Assembly (NCBI RefSeq): GCF_001425705.1
Contig: NZ_LMDC01000028.1
Span: 1,142,558-1,206,557, forward strand
From: Pelomonas sp. Root1217
Lineage (GTDB): Bacteria; Pseudomonadota; Gammaproteobacteria; Burkholderiales; Burkholderiaceae_C
DNA length: 64,000 nt
Reading direction: 5' to 3'
A program made the position numbers and the translations under genes. Shown here piece after piece: positions 14,971-23,468 of this stretch. The stretch's first letter is position 1. Each line of letters begins with the position of its first letter. The notes under the pieces are model-generated. The model did no database searches and was not told the origin of the DNA. It worked only from the letters and a program-made list of their open reading frames with translations.

Positions 14971-15971
14971 GGCCGACCCTTTGCTGCCAAGCGCTGGAAG
15001 GCCGCCAGCCACTGGCCGGCCAGCCCGCGCGGCGCGGTGATGAGCGCATGCAGCAACGCGGCACCGAAGAACACCATCGCCAGGTAACCGTTGACACCCA
15101 GGTCGACCAGCAGCGAAGGCACGGCGCGCAGCAGCAGGCCTGCCACCAGTGCGCCCACCCAGTGGTAGGCGCCGCCGATCAGCGTCAACGCGAACAGCAT
15201 CACCGACTCGCTCGCGGCGAAGGCGCGGCCGTCGAGCTGGCCCACGGCACCGGCCAGCAGCGCGCCCGCAACGCCTGCGCACGCGCCAGCCAGCCCGAAG
15301 GCCCAGGTCTGGTACAGCAGGACATTGACGCCCGCGCCCTCGGCCACGGCTTCGCCGCGGCGGATCAGCGCCCAGGAGCGGCCGGCCCGCGTGCGCCGGT
15401 GCACCTCCAGCAGCGCCAGCATGGCAGCCAGCCAGGCGGCCACGTAGGCGAAGTAGGCGCCCTCGCCCTGCGCGATGGCGGGGCGGGGCAGCATCAGGCG
15501 CTCGCTGCCACTGATGCGGCCGAGAAAGCCAGCGCCACCGTCGGGGAAGCCGGCCGCGCTGATCACCACCTGGAAGCCGCCCGCCAGCATCAGCGTCACC
15601 AGCGCCAGGTAGAGGCTCTTCAGACGCAGGGCCGGCAGCCCGGCCAGCATGCCCACCGCGCCCGCAGACAGCCCGCCCGCCAGCACGCAGGCCTCGAACG
15701 GCCATTGCAGCCCGTGGCCCACACGCAGCGCGACCCAGCCGCCCACGCCCAGCAAGGCGTACTGGCACAGGCTCACCAGGCCGAGCTGGCCGTACAGCAG
15801 CGCCACACCGGCGGCGGCGATGGCCAGTGCCAGCGACGAGGTCAGCGTCTTGATCCAGTAGGCATTGGCCAGCCAGGGCAGCAGCGCGCCGACGGCCAGC
15901 ACGACAAGCGCCATGCGCAGCAGGGCCAGGCGGGCGGCACGCCGCTCGCGTTTGATGGAGTCGGGAGTCAT
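14967..15971 (-). CDS. livM: ABC transporter permease LivM
   Basis: A 334-residue inner-membrane permease with about 8-10 hydrophobic helices (for example GVALLYGQLGLVSLCQYAL, typical of LivM). GSWALIRRGEAVAEGAGVNV-like residues near 220 correspond to the EAA-like cytoplasmic loop that contacts the ATPases. The start is ATG at 15971 (MTPDSIKRERR), which overlaps the livH stop by 4 bp. Confidence 0.9.
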   Translation of the reverse strand: MTPDSIKRERRAARLALLRMALVVLAVGALLPWLANAYWIKTLTSSLALAIAAAGVALLYGQLGLVSLCQYALLGVGGWVALRVGHGLQWPFEACVLAGGLSAGAVGMLAGLPALRLKSLYLALVTLMLAGGFQVVISAAGFPDGGAGFLGRISGSERLMLPRPAIAQGEGAYFAYVAAWLAAMLALLEVHRRTRAGRSWALIRRGEAVAEGAGVNVLLYQTWAFGLAGACAGVAGALLAGAVGQLDGRAFAASESVMLFALTLIGGAYHWVGALVAGLLLRAVPSLLVDLGVNGYLAMVFFGAALLHALITAPRGLAGQWLAAFQRLAAKGRP

Positions 15972-16825
15972 GCTTTGCGTGAGGCGTCGCGCCACAGCAC
16001 GATGGCCAGCAGCGCAATGAGAAAGGGAGTCGCGGTGCGGAAGGGCGAGAAGCCGGGCACCAGCACAGCGACGGCTTCGAGCATGCCGATGGCCAGCCCG
16101 GCCGCCGCGGTTACGGGCAATGAGGACAGGCGGCCGATGATGGCGGCGGCGAACGCGGGGATGACGAGGAAGGTCAGCACCGTGGCCTGCATCCGCACGA
16201 TGTTGGCCAGCAGGAGCCCGCACACGCCAGCAAAGGCGCCGGAGATGACCCAGGCCGCCGTATCCACCTGGAGCACGCGGATGCCCAGGATGGCGCTCAA
16301 GCCCCGCTTATCGGCCAGCGCGCGCATCGCCAGCCCGATGCGCGTGCGGGCCAGCAGCAGGCCCACCGCTGCCATCATCGCCACCGCAGCGGCGAGACCG
16401 AGCACGCGGGTGTAGGTGAGGCGCACATCGGCAAACTCGATGGCGCCCGCATCGGTGGGCAGCACGAGCCGGCGCGGCTGCTCGCCCCAGAACCATTCGG
16501 TGAAGCCCAGCACGATGAGCGCCAGGCCCAGCGTGCCGATCGAGCGCACCGTGGGTTCGCGCTCGGCCAGGCGTGGCGCGAGCAGCCGGCCGTAGGCCAG
16601 CGAGATGGCGACCGACGTGGCCACCGCCGCCAGCGCGGCCAGCCAGAGCGGCCACTCGCGGTCCAGGGCCGACCAGGCCACGTAGGCAGCCACCGCGCCG
16701 AGGGCGCCGAACGCGAAGTTCAGCACCCCCGACGAGCGGTACAGCACGACCAGCCCGACGCCCGACAGCGCATAGACCGCACCCACGCCGAGACCCGAGA
16801 TCAGGAAAGGCAACAGATCGGGCAT
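15968..16825 (-). CDS. livH: ABC transporter permease LivH
   Basis: A 285-residue permease. The opening MPDLLPFLISGLGVGAVYAL, followed by LYRSSGVLNFAFGALGAVA, is the classic LivH N-terminus, and the conserved loop reads MRALADKRGLSAILGI. It follows the binding-protein gene after 15 bp and is coupled to livM. Confidence 0.92.
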   Translation of the reverse strand: MPDLLPFLISGLGVGAVYALSGVGLVVLYRSSGVLNFAFGALGAVAAYVAWSALDREWPLWLAALAAVATSVAISLAYGRLLAPRLAEREPTVRSIGTLGLALIVLGFTEWFWGEQPRRLVLPTDAGAIEFADVRLTYTRVLGLAAAVAMMAAVGLLLARTRIGLAMRALADKRGLSAILGIRVLQVDTAAWVISGAFAGVCGLLLANIVRMQATVLTFLVIPAFAAAIIGRLSSLPVTAAAGLAIGMLEAVAVLVPGFSPFRTATPFLIALLAIVLWRDASRKA

Positions 16826-16840
16826 CTCAGCAGTTCCGGT

Positions 16841-18091
16841 TCAGAGCCCGAGCTTCTTTTCCTGCTCGCGCAGGTCGCTCAACTCAGGGTCCGCGGCCAT
16901 CAGGCAGCCATTGCTGACCTGCTTGAAGCCGTTGCCGCTGACCTGTGCGATCGGACCGCTGCTATTGGCGTTGTGGCGCGCAGCGTCGCCCACATAGAAC
17001 GGCCGACACAGGATGTCACTCTTGAAGCCCTTGACGTTGCGCAGCGCGGTGCTGACGCTGGCGCGGTCGATCTTCTTCGGGTCCATCTTCAGCAGCGCCT
17101 CGGTGACGATGCGCGCCGCCAGGTAGCCGCCCTGCGCGAACGAATCACGCGGATCGCTCTTGCCGCCGAAGGCCTCCATCGTCGCCTTCCAGTTCAGGTT
17201 GTCGGCGCCGGCCGACTCCACCGGCATGAACTCGAGATGGAGGTCGAAGTTGCCGTTCCAGGCCGCGCCGATGGTCTTGGGCACGTCGACGTTGTAGGCC
17301 GGCGTGCTGGAGACAAAGTGGATCTTCTTCGCCAGGCCCTGCTGCTCGGCCGCCGCCAGCATCGGCACCATGATGCCCTTGGGCAGGTTCAGGACGATGG
17401 CGTCCGGCTTCTTCGAGGCCGCCTGCAGCATCGTCGACGTCGCGTCCGGCGAACCCGGATCGACCGCGATCACCTCCACGTCCACGCCGTTGGCCTTGCC
17501 CCAGTCCTTCGCACCGTCACAGGCCCAGTTGCCCAGACTCGGGATGTTGGGAATCACGCAGACCATCTTCTTGGCCTTGTAGGCCTGCGCTGCATACATC
17601 GCGGCCACCGTGCCCGAGACACGCGGCCCCGCATTTACCGGCACATAGTTCTTCGCGAAGAAGCACTCGCGCGGCACGCCGACGCCGGCAATGACCATCA
17701 CGTCTTCCTGGGCGTACATCTTCGCGTTGACGCCGCACTCGACGAAGCTGGAGCTGCCCACCATCGCGAGCACCTTGCGGTCCTTCACCAGCTTGGCGGC
17801 CGCCTGCGCAGCGACCTCGGGGTTCCACTGGTCGTCGACGATCGTCAGTTCGACCGGCCGGCCGTTGATGCCGCCGTTGGCATTGACGCACTTGAAATAG
17901 GCCTGTGAGGCCAGCGCGGAGGCGCTGAAGTCATCGGGCCCGGTCTTGCCAACGACGGCCCCGAGCGCGATCGGTTCACCGCTTGCGGCCTTGCCGTTGT
18001 TGAGTCCGCAGACGGGCTTGGCCTGCGCCATGGCGGCGCCGGTAAAGAGCAAGGCCGCAACGGCGGCAAAGCATTGCAATGTGATCTTCAT
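16841..18091 (-). CDS. LivK-type periplasmic substrate-binding protein
   Basis: A 416-residue type-I binding protein with a Sec signal peptide (MKITLQCFAAVAALLFTGAAMAQA, cleavage probably after AMA). Family features are the mature start with IALGAVVGKTGPDD, then FKCVNANGGINGRPVEL and AAKLVKDRKVLAMVGSSS. It lies 15 bp after the MetA-like channel gene and supplies ligand to LivHMGF. Several cysteines could form disulfides. The ligand is unknown; linkage to an alcohol and an aldehyde dehydrogenase suggests the substrate or product of that pathway. Confidence 0.9.
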   Translation of the reverse strand: MKITLQCFAAVAALLFTGAAMAQAKPVCGLNNGKAASGEPIALGAVVGKTGPDDFSASALASQAYFKCVNANGGINGRPVELTIVDDQWNPEVAAQAAAKLVKDRKVLAMVGSSSFVECGVNAKMYAQEDVMVIAGVGVPRECFFAKNYVPVNAGPRVSGTVAAMYAAQAYKAKKMVCVIPNIPSLGNWACDGAKDWGKANGVDVEVIAVDPGSPDATSTMLQAASKKPDAIVLNLPKGIMVPMLAAAEQQGLAKKIHFVSSTPAYNVDVPKTIGAAWNGNFDLHLEFMPVESAGADNLNWKATMEAFGGKSDPRDSFAQGGYLAARIVTEALLKMDPKKIDRASVSTALRNVKGFKSDILCRPFYVGDAARHNANSSGPIAQVSGNGFKQVSNGCLMAADPELSDLREQEKKLGL

Positions 18092-18106
18092 GATGGGTCT
18101 CCAGGT

Positions 18107-19003
18107 TCAGAACGGCAGGATGGTCTTGATCCAGAGGGCGCTGCCTTCGGGTCGGTTGCGCACCGACATCTCGCGCGTCCACTTGGCGGTGAGGAACCAG
18201 CCCTTGCCGTTGTCGTACTTCAACGAAGGGCCGAAGGCGAAGGCCGCGCCTTTGCTGTCGGCCAGGGAGGCACCGGACTGGCTGTCGCTCGTGAGCTGGC
18301 GCATCGCGTAGCCCCCGGCACCCAGCACCCAGCCGTTGCCCAGTCCCCAGCCGGCGGAATAGTCGAGGTAAACCTCGTTGCCCGACTTGTAGTCCGTGTC
18401 GCTGTTGCGGCGGCTGAAGTTGCCCGTGAGCTTGAAGTCGCCGTTGAAGCCGGCCGCATCGATGTAGCTCACGGTATACAGCGGCTGGATCGACCAGTAG
18501 TTGCGGCCGATGTTGGCCACGTCAGTCTTGGCGTAGCGACCGACCGGGGCGACAACGTCCAGCCCCAGCACGCTGTGCAGGCTGGGTGAATGGTGAAAGG
18601 AAATGGCCGGGCCGAATGTGATGTCGCCCAGGCCGGTCTTGCGCTGCGCCAGGCCGGGCACTTCGACCTTCAGGCCCACCAGTGGCACGATGGCGTGATA
18701 CACCACATTGCCGCCGGCCACCATGGTTGTCGTGGACCACACGAAACGCGTGGCGGCGACGTCCGCGGCGACGTTGAAGACTGGCAGCGGGATGGTGTTG
18801 CCACTGCCGTCCTTGAGCTTGTCGGCGCGGTAGACGTTGCCGTACTCCAGCACATAGAAGCCGGGCGGTGGTGCTGCACCGGTCAGGAAGTTCTCCACGC
18901 CGCCGGGGTAGCTCGACCCACCGCCTTCACCCGCCAGGGCGGCAGGCGCGACACAGACCATTGCCATCGCTGCAGCCGCAGCGGGCATTGCCAATTTCTT
19001 CAT
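18107..19003 (-). CDS. MetA-pathway-type outer-membrane channel (phenol_MetA_deg family)
   Basis: A 298-residue protein with a signal peptide (MKKLAMPAAAAAMAMVCVAP) and alternating, aromatic-rich beta strands ending in FLTAKWTREMSVRNRPEGSA. This pattern fits the SphA/MetA family encoded beside aromatic meta-cleavage genes and thought to form outer-membrane channels. The start of the mature region (GGSSYPGGVENFLTGAAPPP) is characteristic. It is transcribed between the aldehyde dehydrogenase and binding-protein genes, so the operon encodes uptake across both membranes. Confidence 0.8.
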   Translation of the reverse strand: MKKLAMPAAAAAMAMVCVAPAALAGEGGGSSYPGGVENFLTGAAPPPGFYVLEYGNVYRADKLKDGSGNTIPLPVFNVAADVAATRFVWSTTTMVAGGNVVYHAIVPLVGLKVEVPGLAQRKTGLGDITFGPAISFHHSPSLHSVLGLDVVAPVGRYAKTDVANIGRNYWSIQPLYTVSYIDAAGFNGDFKLTGNFSRRNSDTDYKSGNEVYLDYSAGWGLGNGWVLGAGGYAMRQLTSDSQSGASLADSKGAAFAFGPSLKYDNGKGWFLTAKWTREMSVRNRPEGSALWIKTILPF

Positions 19004-19037
19004 GTTGTCTCCGTTAGATTTTTGGATTGCCGATGCG

Positions 19038-20540
19038 TCAGACCGACATGCAGACGCTCTTCAACTCGGTGTACGACTCGACGGCGGAGCGGCCCAGGTC
19101 GCGGCCCATGCCGCTCTGCTTGTAGCCACCGAAGGGCAGGTTGGCGTCGAGCATGTTGTGGGTGTTGACCCACACGGTGCCGGCCTTCAGGCGCGGCACG
19201 ATGCGGTGCACGGCCGACAGGTTGTTGGACCAGACGCTCGCCGTGAGACCGAATGGCGAGGCATTCGTTTCCCGGATCACGTCCTCGACATCGTCGAAGG
19301 GCATGGCCGCGAGCACCGGGCCGAAGACCTCCTCCCGCACGACCTGCATCCCGGGGTTCACATCGACCAGCACGGTGGGCTGGATGAAGCATCCGGCGTC
19401 GCGTGCGCGCTTGCCACCGGTCAGCGCCGTGGCGCCGGCGAGGCGCGCGCCGTCGAGGTAGCCCATCACCCGGTCGAACTGCCGGCGCGAGACCACCGGG
19501 CCAAGCTCTGACGCAGGGTCGAAGCCCGAGCCGATGCGCATGCGCTCGGCATGGCTGGCCACTCCCTGCACCACCTGGTCGAACAAGCTGCGATGAACGT
19601 AGAGCAGCGAGCTGGCGGCGCAGACCTGGCCCTGGTTGAAGAAGATGCCCATCGCCGCGCCGATGGCTGCGGCGGCCGGGTCGGCATCGGGCAACACGAT
19701 CATGGGCGACTTGCCGCCCAGCTCCAGCGTGAACCGGGTCATGTGGTCCACCGCGGCGTGGCCGATGGCGCGCCCCGTGGGCGTGGACCCGGTGAAGCTG
19801 ATCTTGTCGACGCCCGGATGCGCACACAGTGCGGCACCCGTTGCACCGCCGCCGCACACGACGTTCAGCACTCCCGCCGGCAGGCCGGCCTCCATCGCCA
19901 GCGCGGCAAGGCGCAGTGCGGTCAACGGCGTCTCGGGCGATGGCTTGACGACGACGGTGCAGCCTGCGGCCAGCGCCGGCGCGATCTTCCACAGCGCGAT
20001 GGCGAGCGGGAAGTTCCACGGCACGATCGCGGCCACGACACCCACGGGCTCGCGCTGCGTGTAGGTGTGGTAGCGGGCGCCGGGCGGGAACGGGATCGAG
20101 TTCTGCAGCGTGCTGCCTTCGAGCTTGGTGGCCCAGCCGGCCATGTAGCGCACGAACTCGGCCGAGAAGCCCACGTCGATCATGCGCGCCACGCCCTGCA
20201 GCTTGCCGCTTTGCAGCGTCTCCATGGCGCTGAGCTCGTCGCCGTGCTCCTCGATCAGTTGCGACAGGCGAAAGAGGATGCGCTCGCGGTCAGCCGGCCG
20301 CATGCGCGACCAGGCGGAGTCCTCCAACGCCCGGCGCGCGGCGGCGACAGCCGCATTGACATCGTGTTCATCGCTGTCGGGCGTCTCCGCCACGACCATC
20401 TCGGAGGCTGGGTCGACCACCTCGAAGCGCCGGGTGGCGTGGGCCTCGCAGAACTGGCCGTTGATGAAATTGCCATGGCTGCGCTGCGAAAGAAAGCCGA
20501 TGCGTGCCAGTTCTTGCTGAGTCAGGTCTTGAGTGTTCAT
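19038..20540 (-). CDS. Aldehyde dehydrogenase (phenylacetaldehyde dehydrogenase-like)
   Basis: A 500-residue NAD(P)-dependent aldehyde dehydrogenase. The general-base glutamate lies in TLELGGKSPMIVLPDAD and the catalytic cysteine in FNQGQVCAASSLLYVH. PWNFPLAIALWKIAPALAAG is the cofactor-binding core. Overall it resembles FeaB/StyD-type phenylacetaldehyde dehydrogenases. The ATG at 20540 (MNTQDLTQQEL) is preferred over an upstream in-frame start at 20579 that would abut the GMC stop. It follows the alcohol dehydrogenase gene by 38 bp, so the pair probably oxidises a primary alcohol to its acid. Confidence 0.9.
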   Translation of the reverse strand: MNTQDLTQQELARIGFLSQRSHGNFINGQFCEAHATRRFEVVDPASEMVVAETPDSDEHDVNAAVAAARRALEDSAWSRMRPADRERILFRLSQLIEEHGDELSAMETLQSGKLQGVARMIDVGFSAEFVRYMAGWATKLEGSTLQNSIPFPPGARYHTYTQREPVGVVAAIVPWNFPLAIALWKIAPALAAGCTVVVKPSPETPLTALRLAALAMEAGLPAGVLNVVCGGGATGAALCAHPGVDKISFTGSTPTGRAIGHAAVDHMTRFTLELGGKSPMIVLPDADPAAAAIGAAMGIFFNQGQVCAASSLLYVHRSLFDQVVQGVASHAERMRIGSGFDPASELGPVVSRRQFDRVMGYLDGARLAGATALTGGKRARDAGCFIQPTVLVDVNPGMQVVREEVFGPVLAAMPFDDVEDVIRETNASPFGLTASVWSNNLSAVHRIVPRLKAGTVWVNTHNMLDANLPFGGYKQSGMGRDLGRSAVESYTELKSVCMSV

Positions 20541-20578
20541 GGGGCGTGGTGGTGGGTCGTTGAAGGAAACCGCCGCCA

Positions 20579-22168
20579 TCAGCGCGCGAGCATCAGCTCG
20601 GCACCACGCTCGGCGATCATGATCGTGGGGGCGTTGGTGTTGCCGCTGCAGATCGTGGGCATCACGGACGCATCGCAGACGCGCAGCCGGCCGATGCCAT
20701 GCACGCGCAGCTGCGGGTCGACGACGGCCAGCGCGTCGCTGCCCATGCGGCAGGTGCCCACCGGGTGGTAGACGGTCTTGGCGTACTGCCGCACGAACTG
20801 TTCAAGCTCGGCGTCGGGCATGTGCTCGTTAGTGCCGGGATAAAGCTCTTCGGCAATGACCTTGTTCAACGAAGGCATGCGCAGGATGCGGCGCGCCAGC
20901 TTCAAGCCGCGCACAAGCGTGTCCACGTCTTCCTGTGCGCTGAGGAAGCCGCCGTCGAACTCCGCCTGCTCCATCGCGTCGGCACTCTTGGCCCGAACGC
21001 GCCCGCGTGATTTCGGCCGCAGGAAGCAGGGGTCTATCGAGATGCCGTGCACCTCGGGCATCGGCCGGTCCACATCGCCCACCAGCACCGGCAACACATG
21101 GAATTGGATGTCGGGCCGGCCACTTCCCGAGGTATCGACAAAGCCGCCGCTCTCGACGACGTTGGAGGTCAGCAGCCCGGTCTTGAACAACTCCCACTGC
21201 AGGCCATGCTTGAGCGCCGTGAGGCCCTTGTCCTGCCCGAGCAGGCTGATCGGTTCACGGCAACGGCCGTGGGCAATGATCTCAAGGTGGTCCTGGAAGT
21301 TCTCGCCGACACCCGCAAGCTCGCGCTGCACCGGCACGCCGATGCGTTGCAGCAGCTCCCCCGGCCCAACGCCAGAGACCTGCAACAGCTTGGGGCTGGC
21401 CAGTGCGCCGGCGCTGAGCACGACCTCGCGGTTCGCCATCGCCCGCTTCGTCGTGCCGTCGCTCAGGCGGTACTCGACACCCGTCGCCTGGCCGCCTTCG
21501 ATGGTCACGCGCAGCACATGCGCGCCGTTGACCAGTGTGAGCTTCGGGTCGCCCAGCACTGCGGCCAGATAGGTCGCCGCCGTGCTGCCGCGCGTGCCGT
21601 CGATGGTCGTGGTCTGGTAGAAGCCCACGCCGTCCTGGCGGCCGCCGTTGAAGTCGTCGTTGTACGGCAAGCCCGCTTCCTGAGCCGCCTTCAGAAAGGC
21701 CAGGCTCAAGGGGTGGCGGAACTTGGTGTCACTGACGCGCAGCGGGCCCTCCGTGCCGTGCATCTCGCCCGAAAATCGCATGTTGCTCTCGGCACGCTTG
21801 AAGACCGGCAACACGTCTTTCCAGGACCAGCCCGTGCAGCCTGCTTCGGCCCATGCGTCGTAATCCGCCGCAGCGCCGCGGATGTAGACCATCGCATTGA
21901 GCGAGCTGCCGCCGCCGTTCATGCGGCCTTGCGGCACATACATCTTGCGGCCGTTGGCGTGCTGCTGCGGGGTGGTCTCGTAGACCCATGAACGCTCCGT
22001 GCCGATCACGCGCACGAAGGTCGCTGGCATCTTGACGAACTTGCTGGCGTCGGTCGGGCCTGCCTCGAGCAACAGAACCGAGTGGCCCGCCTTGATCAGG
22101 CGGTGGGCGATCACGCAACCGGCCGAGCCGGCTCCGACCACGATGTAGTCGACGATTTGCTTGTCCAA
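20579..22168 (-). CDS. GMC-family alcohol dehydrogenase/oxidase
   Basis: A 529-residue FAD enzyme of the glucose-methanol-choline family (choline dehydrogenase/AlkJ-like). The N-terminal dinucleotide motif is VGAGSAGCVIAHRL with LLLEAGP, the GMC signature lies around GRMNGGGSSLNAMVYIRG, and the catalytic histidine is in YHPVGTCRMG near the C-terminus. The start is probably TTG at 22168: GGAG (22176-22179, minus strand) lies 7 nt upstream and homology begins with DYIVVGAGSAG; the upstream ATG adds 21 unrelated residues. It is the first gene of the leftward operon; the substrate alcohol is not identifiable. Confidence 0.9.
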   Translation of the reverse strand: MDKQIVDYIVVGAGSAGCVIAHRLIKAGHSVLLLEAGPTDASKFVKMPATFVRVIGTERSWVYETTPQQHANGRKMYVPQGRMNGGGSSLNAMVYIRGAAADYDAWAEAGCTGWSWKDVLPVFKRAESNMRFSGEMHGTEGPLRVSDTKFRHPLSLAFLKAAQEAGLPYNDDFNGGRQDGVGFYQTTTIDGTRGSTAATYLAAVLGDPKLTLVNGAHVLRVTIEGGQATGVEYRLSDGTTKRAMANREVVLSAGALASPKLLQVSGVGPGELLQRIGVPVQRELAGVGENFQDHLEIIAHGRCREPISLLGQDKGLTALKHGLQWELFKTGLLTSNVVESGGFVDTSGSGRPDIQFHVLPVLVGDVDRPMPEVHGISIDPCFLRPKSRGRVRAKSADAMEQAEFDGGFLSAQEDVDTLVRGLKLARRILRMPSLNKVIAEELYPGTNEHMPDAELEQFVRQYAKTVYHPVGTCRMGSDALAVVDPQLRVHGIGRLRVCDASVMPTICSGNTNAPTIMIAERGAELMLAR

Positions 22169-22245
22169 CGTATGTCTCCATTTGTGCTGCGACCCTGCAC
22201 GGCAAGCGCCGCTTGAGTCGTCGGGAGTCATCGTCGCGAACAGGC

Positions 22246-22301
22246 AGTTGCGAGCGAAGCAACTTCGCGCGGAGTGCGCTTTGGATCAATCCGCAGTGCG
22301 C
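22246..22301. promoter_or_regulatory. Candidate AraC-type direct repeat and palindrome upstream of the GMC operon
   Basis: AGTGCGC occurs at 22273-22279 and 22295-22301. This is a direct repeat with a 22-bp period (two helical turns) and partly matching flanks, the geometry used by AraC/XylS regulators. A separate perfect inverted repeat AGTTGC-N7-GCAACT lies at 22246-22264, closer to the GMC start at 22168. No convincing -35/-10 was assigned. The rest of 22169-22400 shows no gene. Confidence 0.45.
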
Positions 22302-22400
22302 GTTTGTTTATTTCCTGGCGCGTCCGGCAACGCGAAGCTCAAACAGAGTCTGACCAAAGGAAGGCGTCGGCTCACCCGAAAACCGAGATGAAACGCAAAG

Positions 22401-22481
22401 GCGACCACAGAGGCACAGAGGCACAGAGGCACAGAGGAAGCCACAGAGTTCTTCTCTGTGCCTCTGTGCCTCTGTGGTTGC
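22401..22481. repeat. CACAGAGG-family inverted repeat, copy 1
   Basis: Arms of 28 bp (22401-22428 and 22454-22481) pair with one mismatch. Both are built from tandem CACAGAGG/CCTCTGTG units, and the 25-nt loop contains another unit. The element lies 43 bp past the stop of the leftward IclR gene and before the GMC promoter region, so a transcript from IclR would fold into a very strong hairpin. No transposase or target duplication was recognised. A second copy of the same family lies at 34581-34652. Confidence 0.85.
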
Positions 22482-22523
22482 ATTTCCGTAGCCGTCTAAG
22501 GCAACGGGGTCTGGCCGCCCGGT

Positions 22524-23366
22524 TCAGCGTCGTTTCGAGCCCGCCTGGCCGCCGGCCGGGCTGCCTTGCCAGCCCAGGCCTCGCGAGATCTGGGCTGCGG
22601 CAGCGCGCACCGCGTCGGCCACCGATGAGTTCCAGTCGATCGGGAAATGATCCTGGTGACCCAGCGCGGTGATGACGAGGGCAGGCTGGCCTTCATGATC
22701 GAACGCCGGGGCACTGAAGGCATTGACGCCCGGGATCGGGCGTCCTTCCGCGCGGACAAGCCCGTGCGCGCGCAGGTCCTGTCGGGCCTGGCGCAGCACC
22801 TTGAGCTCGGCCGCTGAGAACACGATGGCCTGGCCGGGTTCGTCGCCCACCGGCACGGCCCGGACCACGCGCTCCTCAGGCAGAGCGCCAGCAAATGCCC
22901 GCCCGGTGGCGGTGCCCAGCATGGACATAACGGTGCCGGAGCGCATGGCTACCAGCAGCGGCTGGCGCGCTTCGATCATGCGGATAACCGTCGGCCCCAG
23001 ATTGCCCCACAGCGCCAGCGCCACCGCAAAGCCGGTGGAGGACGCCAGCTCTTCGGCCACCGGCCCGGCCACGCGCACAGGGTCGAGCTGGCTCAGGCTG
23101 GCTAGCCCCACCTGCAGCGCAGCGGGCCCGAGCGCATAGCGGCCAGTGGCCTTGTCCTGCTCGATCAGCCCGAGCTTGCCGAAGCTGACCAGGTAGGGAT
23201 GAGCGCGTGCAGGCGCCAGGCCGCCCTGGGCGGCGAGGTCCTTCAGGTTCATCGGGCCGTGGTGGGCCGCCAGCGCAAGCAGCAGGCGGCCGCCGACTTC
23301 GACCGACTGCACGGCGCGTTGCCCGGCGTCTTTCTCTGGCTCGTCATGCATGGGAAGTGAGGCCAT
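22524..23366 (-). CDS. IclR-family regulator of the homogentisate operon
   Basis: A 280-residue IclR regulator with an N-terminal wHTH (VGGRLLLALAAHHGPMNLKDLA, then QGGLAPARAHPYLVSFGKLG) and a C-terminal effector domain (SMLGTATGRAFAGALP). It is divergent from the 3-hydroxyphenylacetate/homogentisate-type operon with 102 bp between starts, including a perfect palindrome. Control of that operon is inferred from position. Alternative start ATG at 23351. Confidence 0.85.
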   Translation of the reverse strand: MASLPMHDEPEKDAGQRAVQSVEVGGRLLLALAAHHGPMNLKDLAAQGGLAPARAHPYLVSFGKLGLIEQDKATGRYALGPAALQVGLASLSQLDPVRVAGPVAEELASSTGFAVALALWGNLGPTVIRMIEARQPLLVAMRSGTVMSMLGTATGRAFAGALPEERVVRAVPVGDEPGQAIVFSAAELKVLRQARQDLRAHGLVRAEGRPIPGVNAFSAPAFDHEGQPALVITALGHQDHFPIDWNSSVADAVRAAAAQISRGLGWQGSPAGGQAGSKRR

Positions 23367-23392
23367 CCGTGGAATGGCGAGATTTTGCCTTA

Positions 23393-23417
23393 GGCAAACT
23401 TGTTTGCCAAACGCAAA
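23393..23417. promoter_or_regulatory. Palindromic operator between IclR and the homogentisate operon
   Basis: GGCAAAC-TT-GTTTGCC (23393-23408) is a perfect inverted repeat. It overlaps a second one, TTTGC-N5-GCAAA (23403-23417), and another GCAAA...TTTGT pair follows about 20 bp downstream. Clustered half-sites in a divergent gap are typical of regulator binding, here most simply the adjacent IclR protein. Confidence 0.65.
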
Positions 23418-23468
23418 TGGCAGACATACACTGCAAACTCATTTGTCTATTACGAATATGAGGCGATC

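Noticed and set aside
22401..22481. Tandem CACAGAGG units as a CRISPR array
   Set aside because: Units are 8 bp with no unique spacers and form a single inverted repeat; no cas genes are present.
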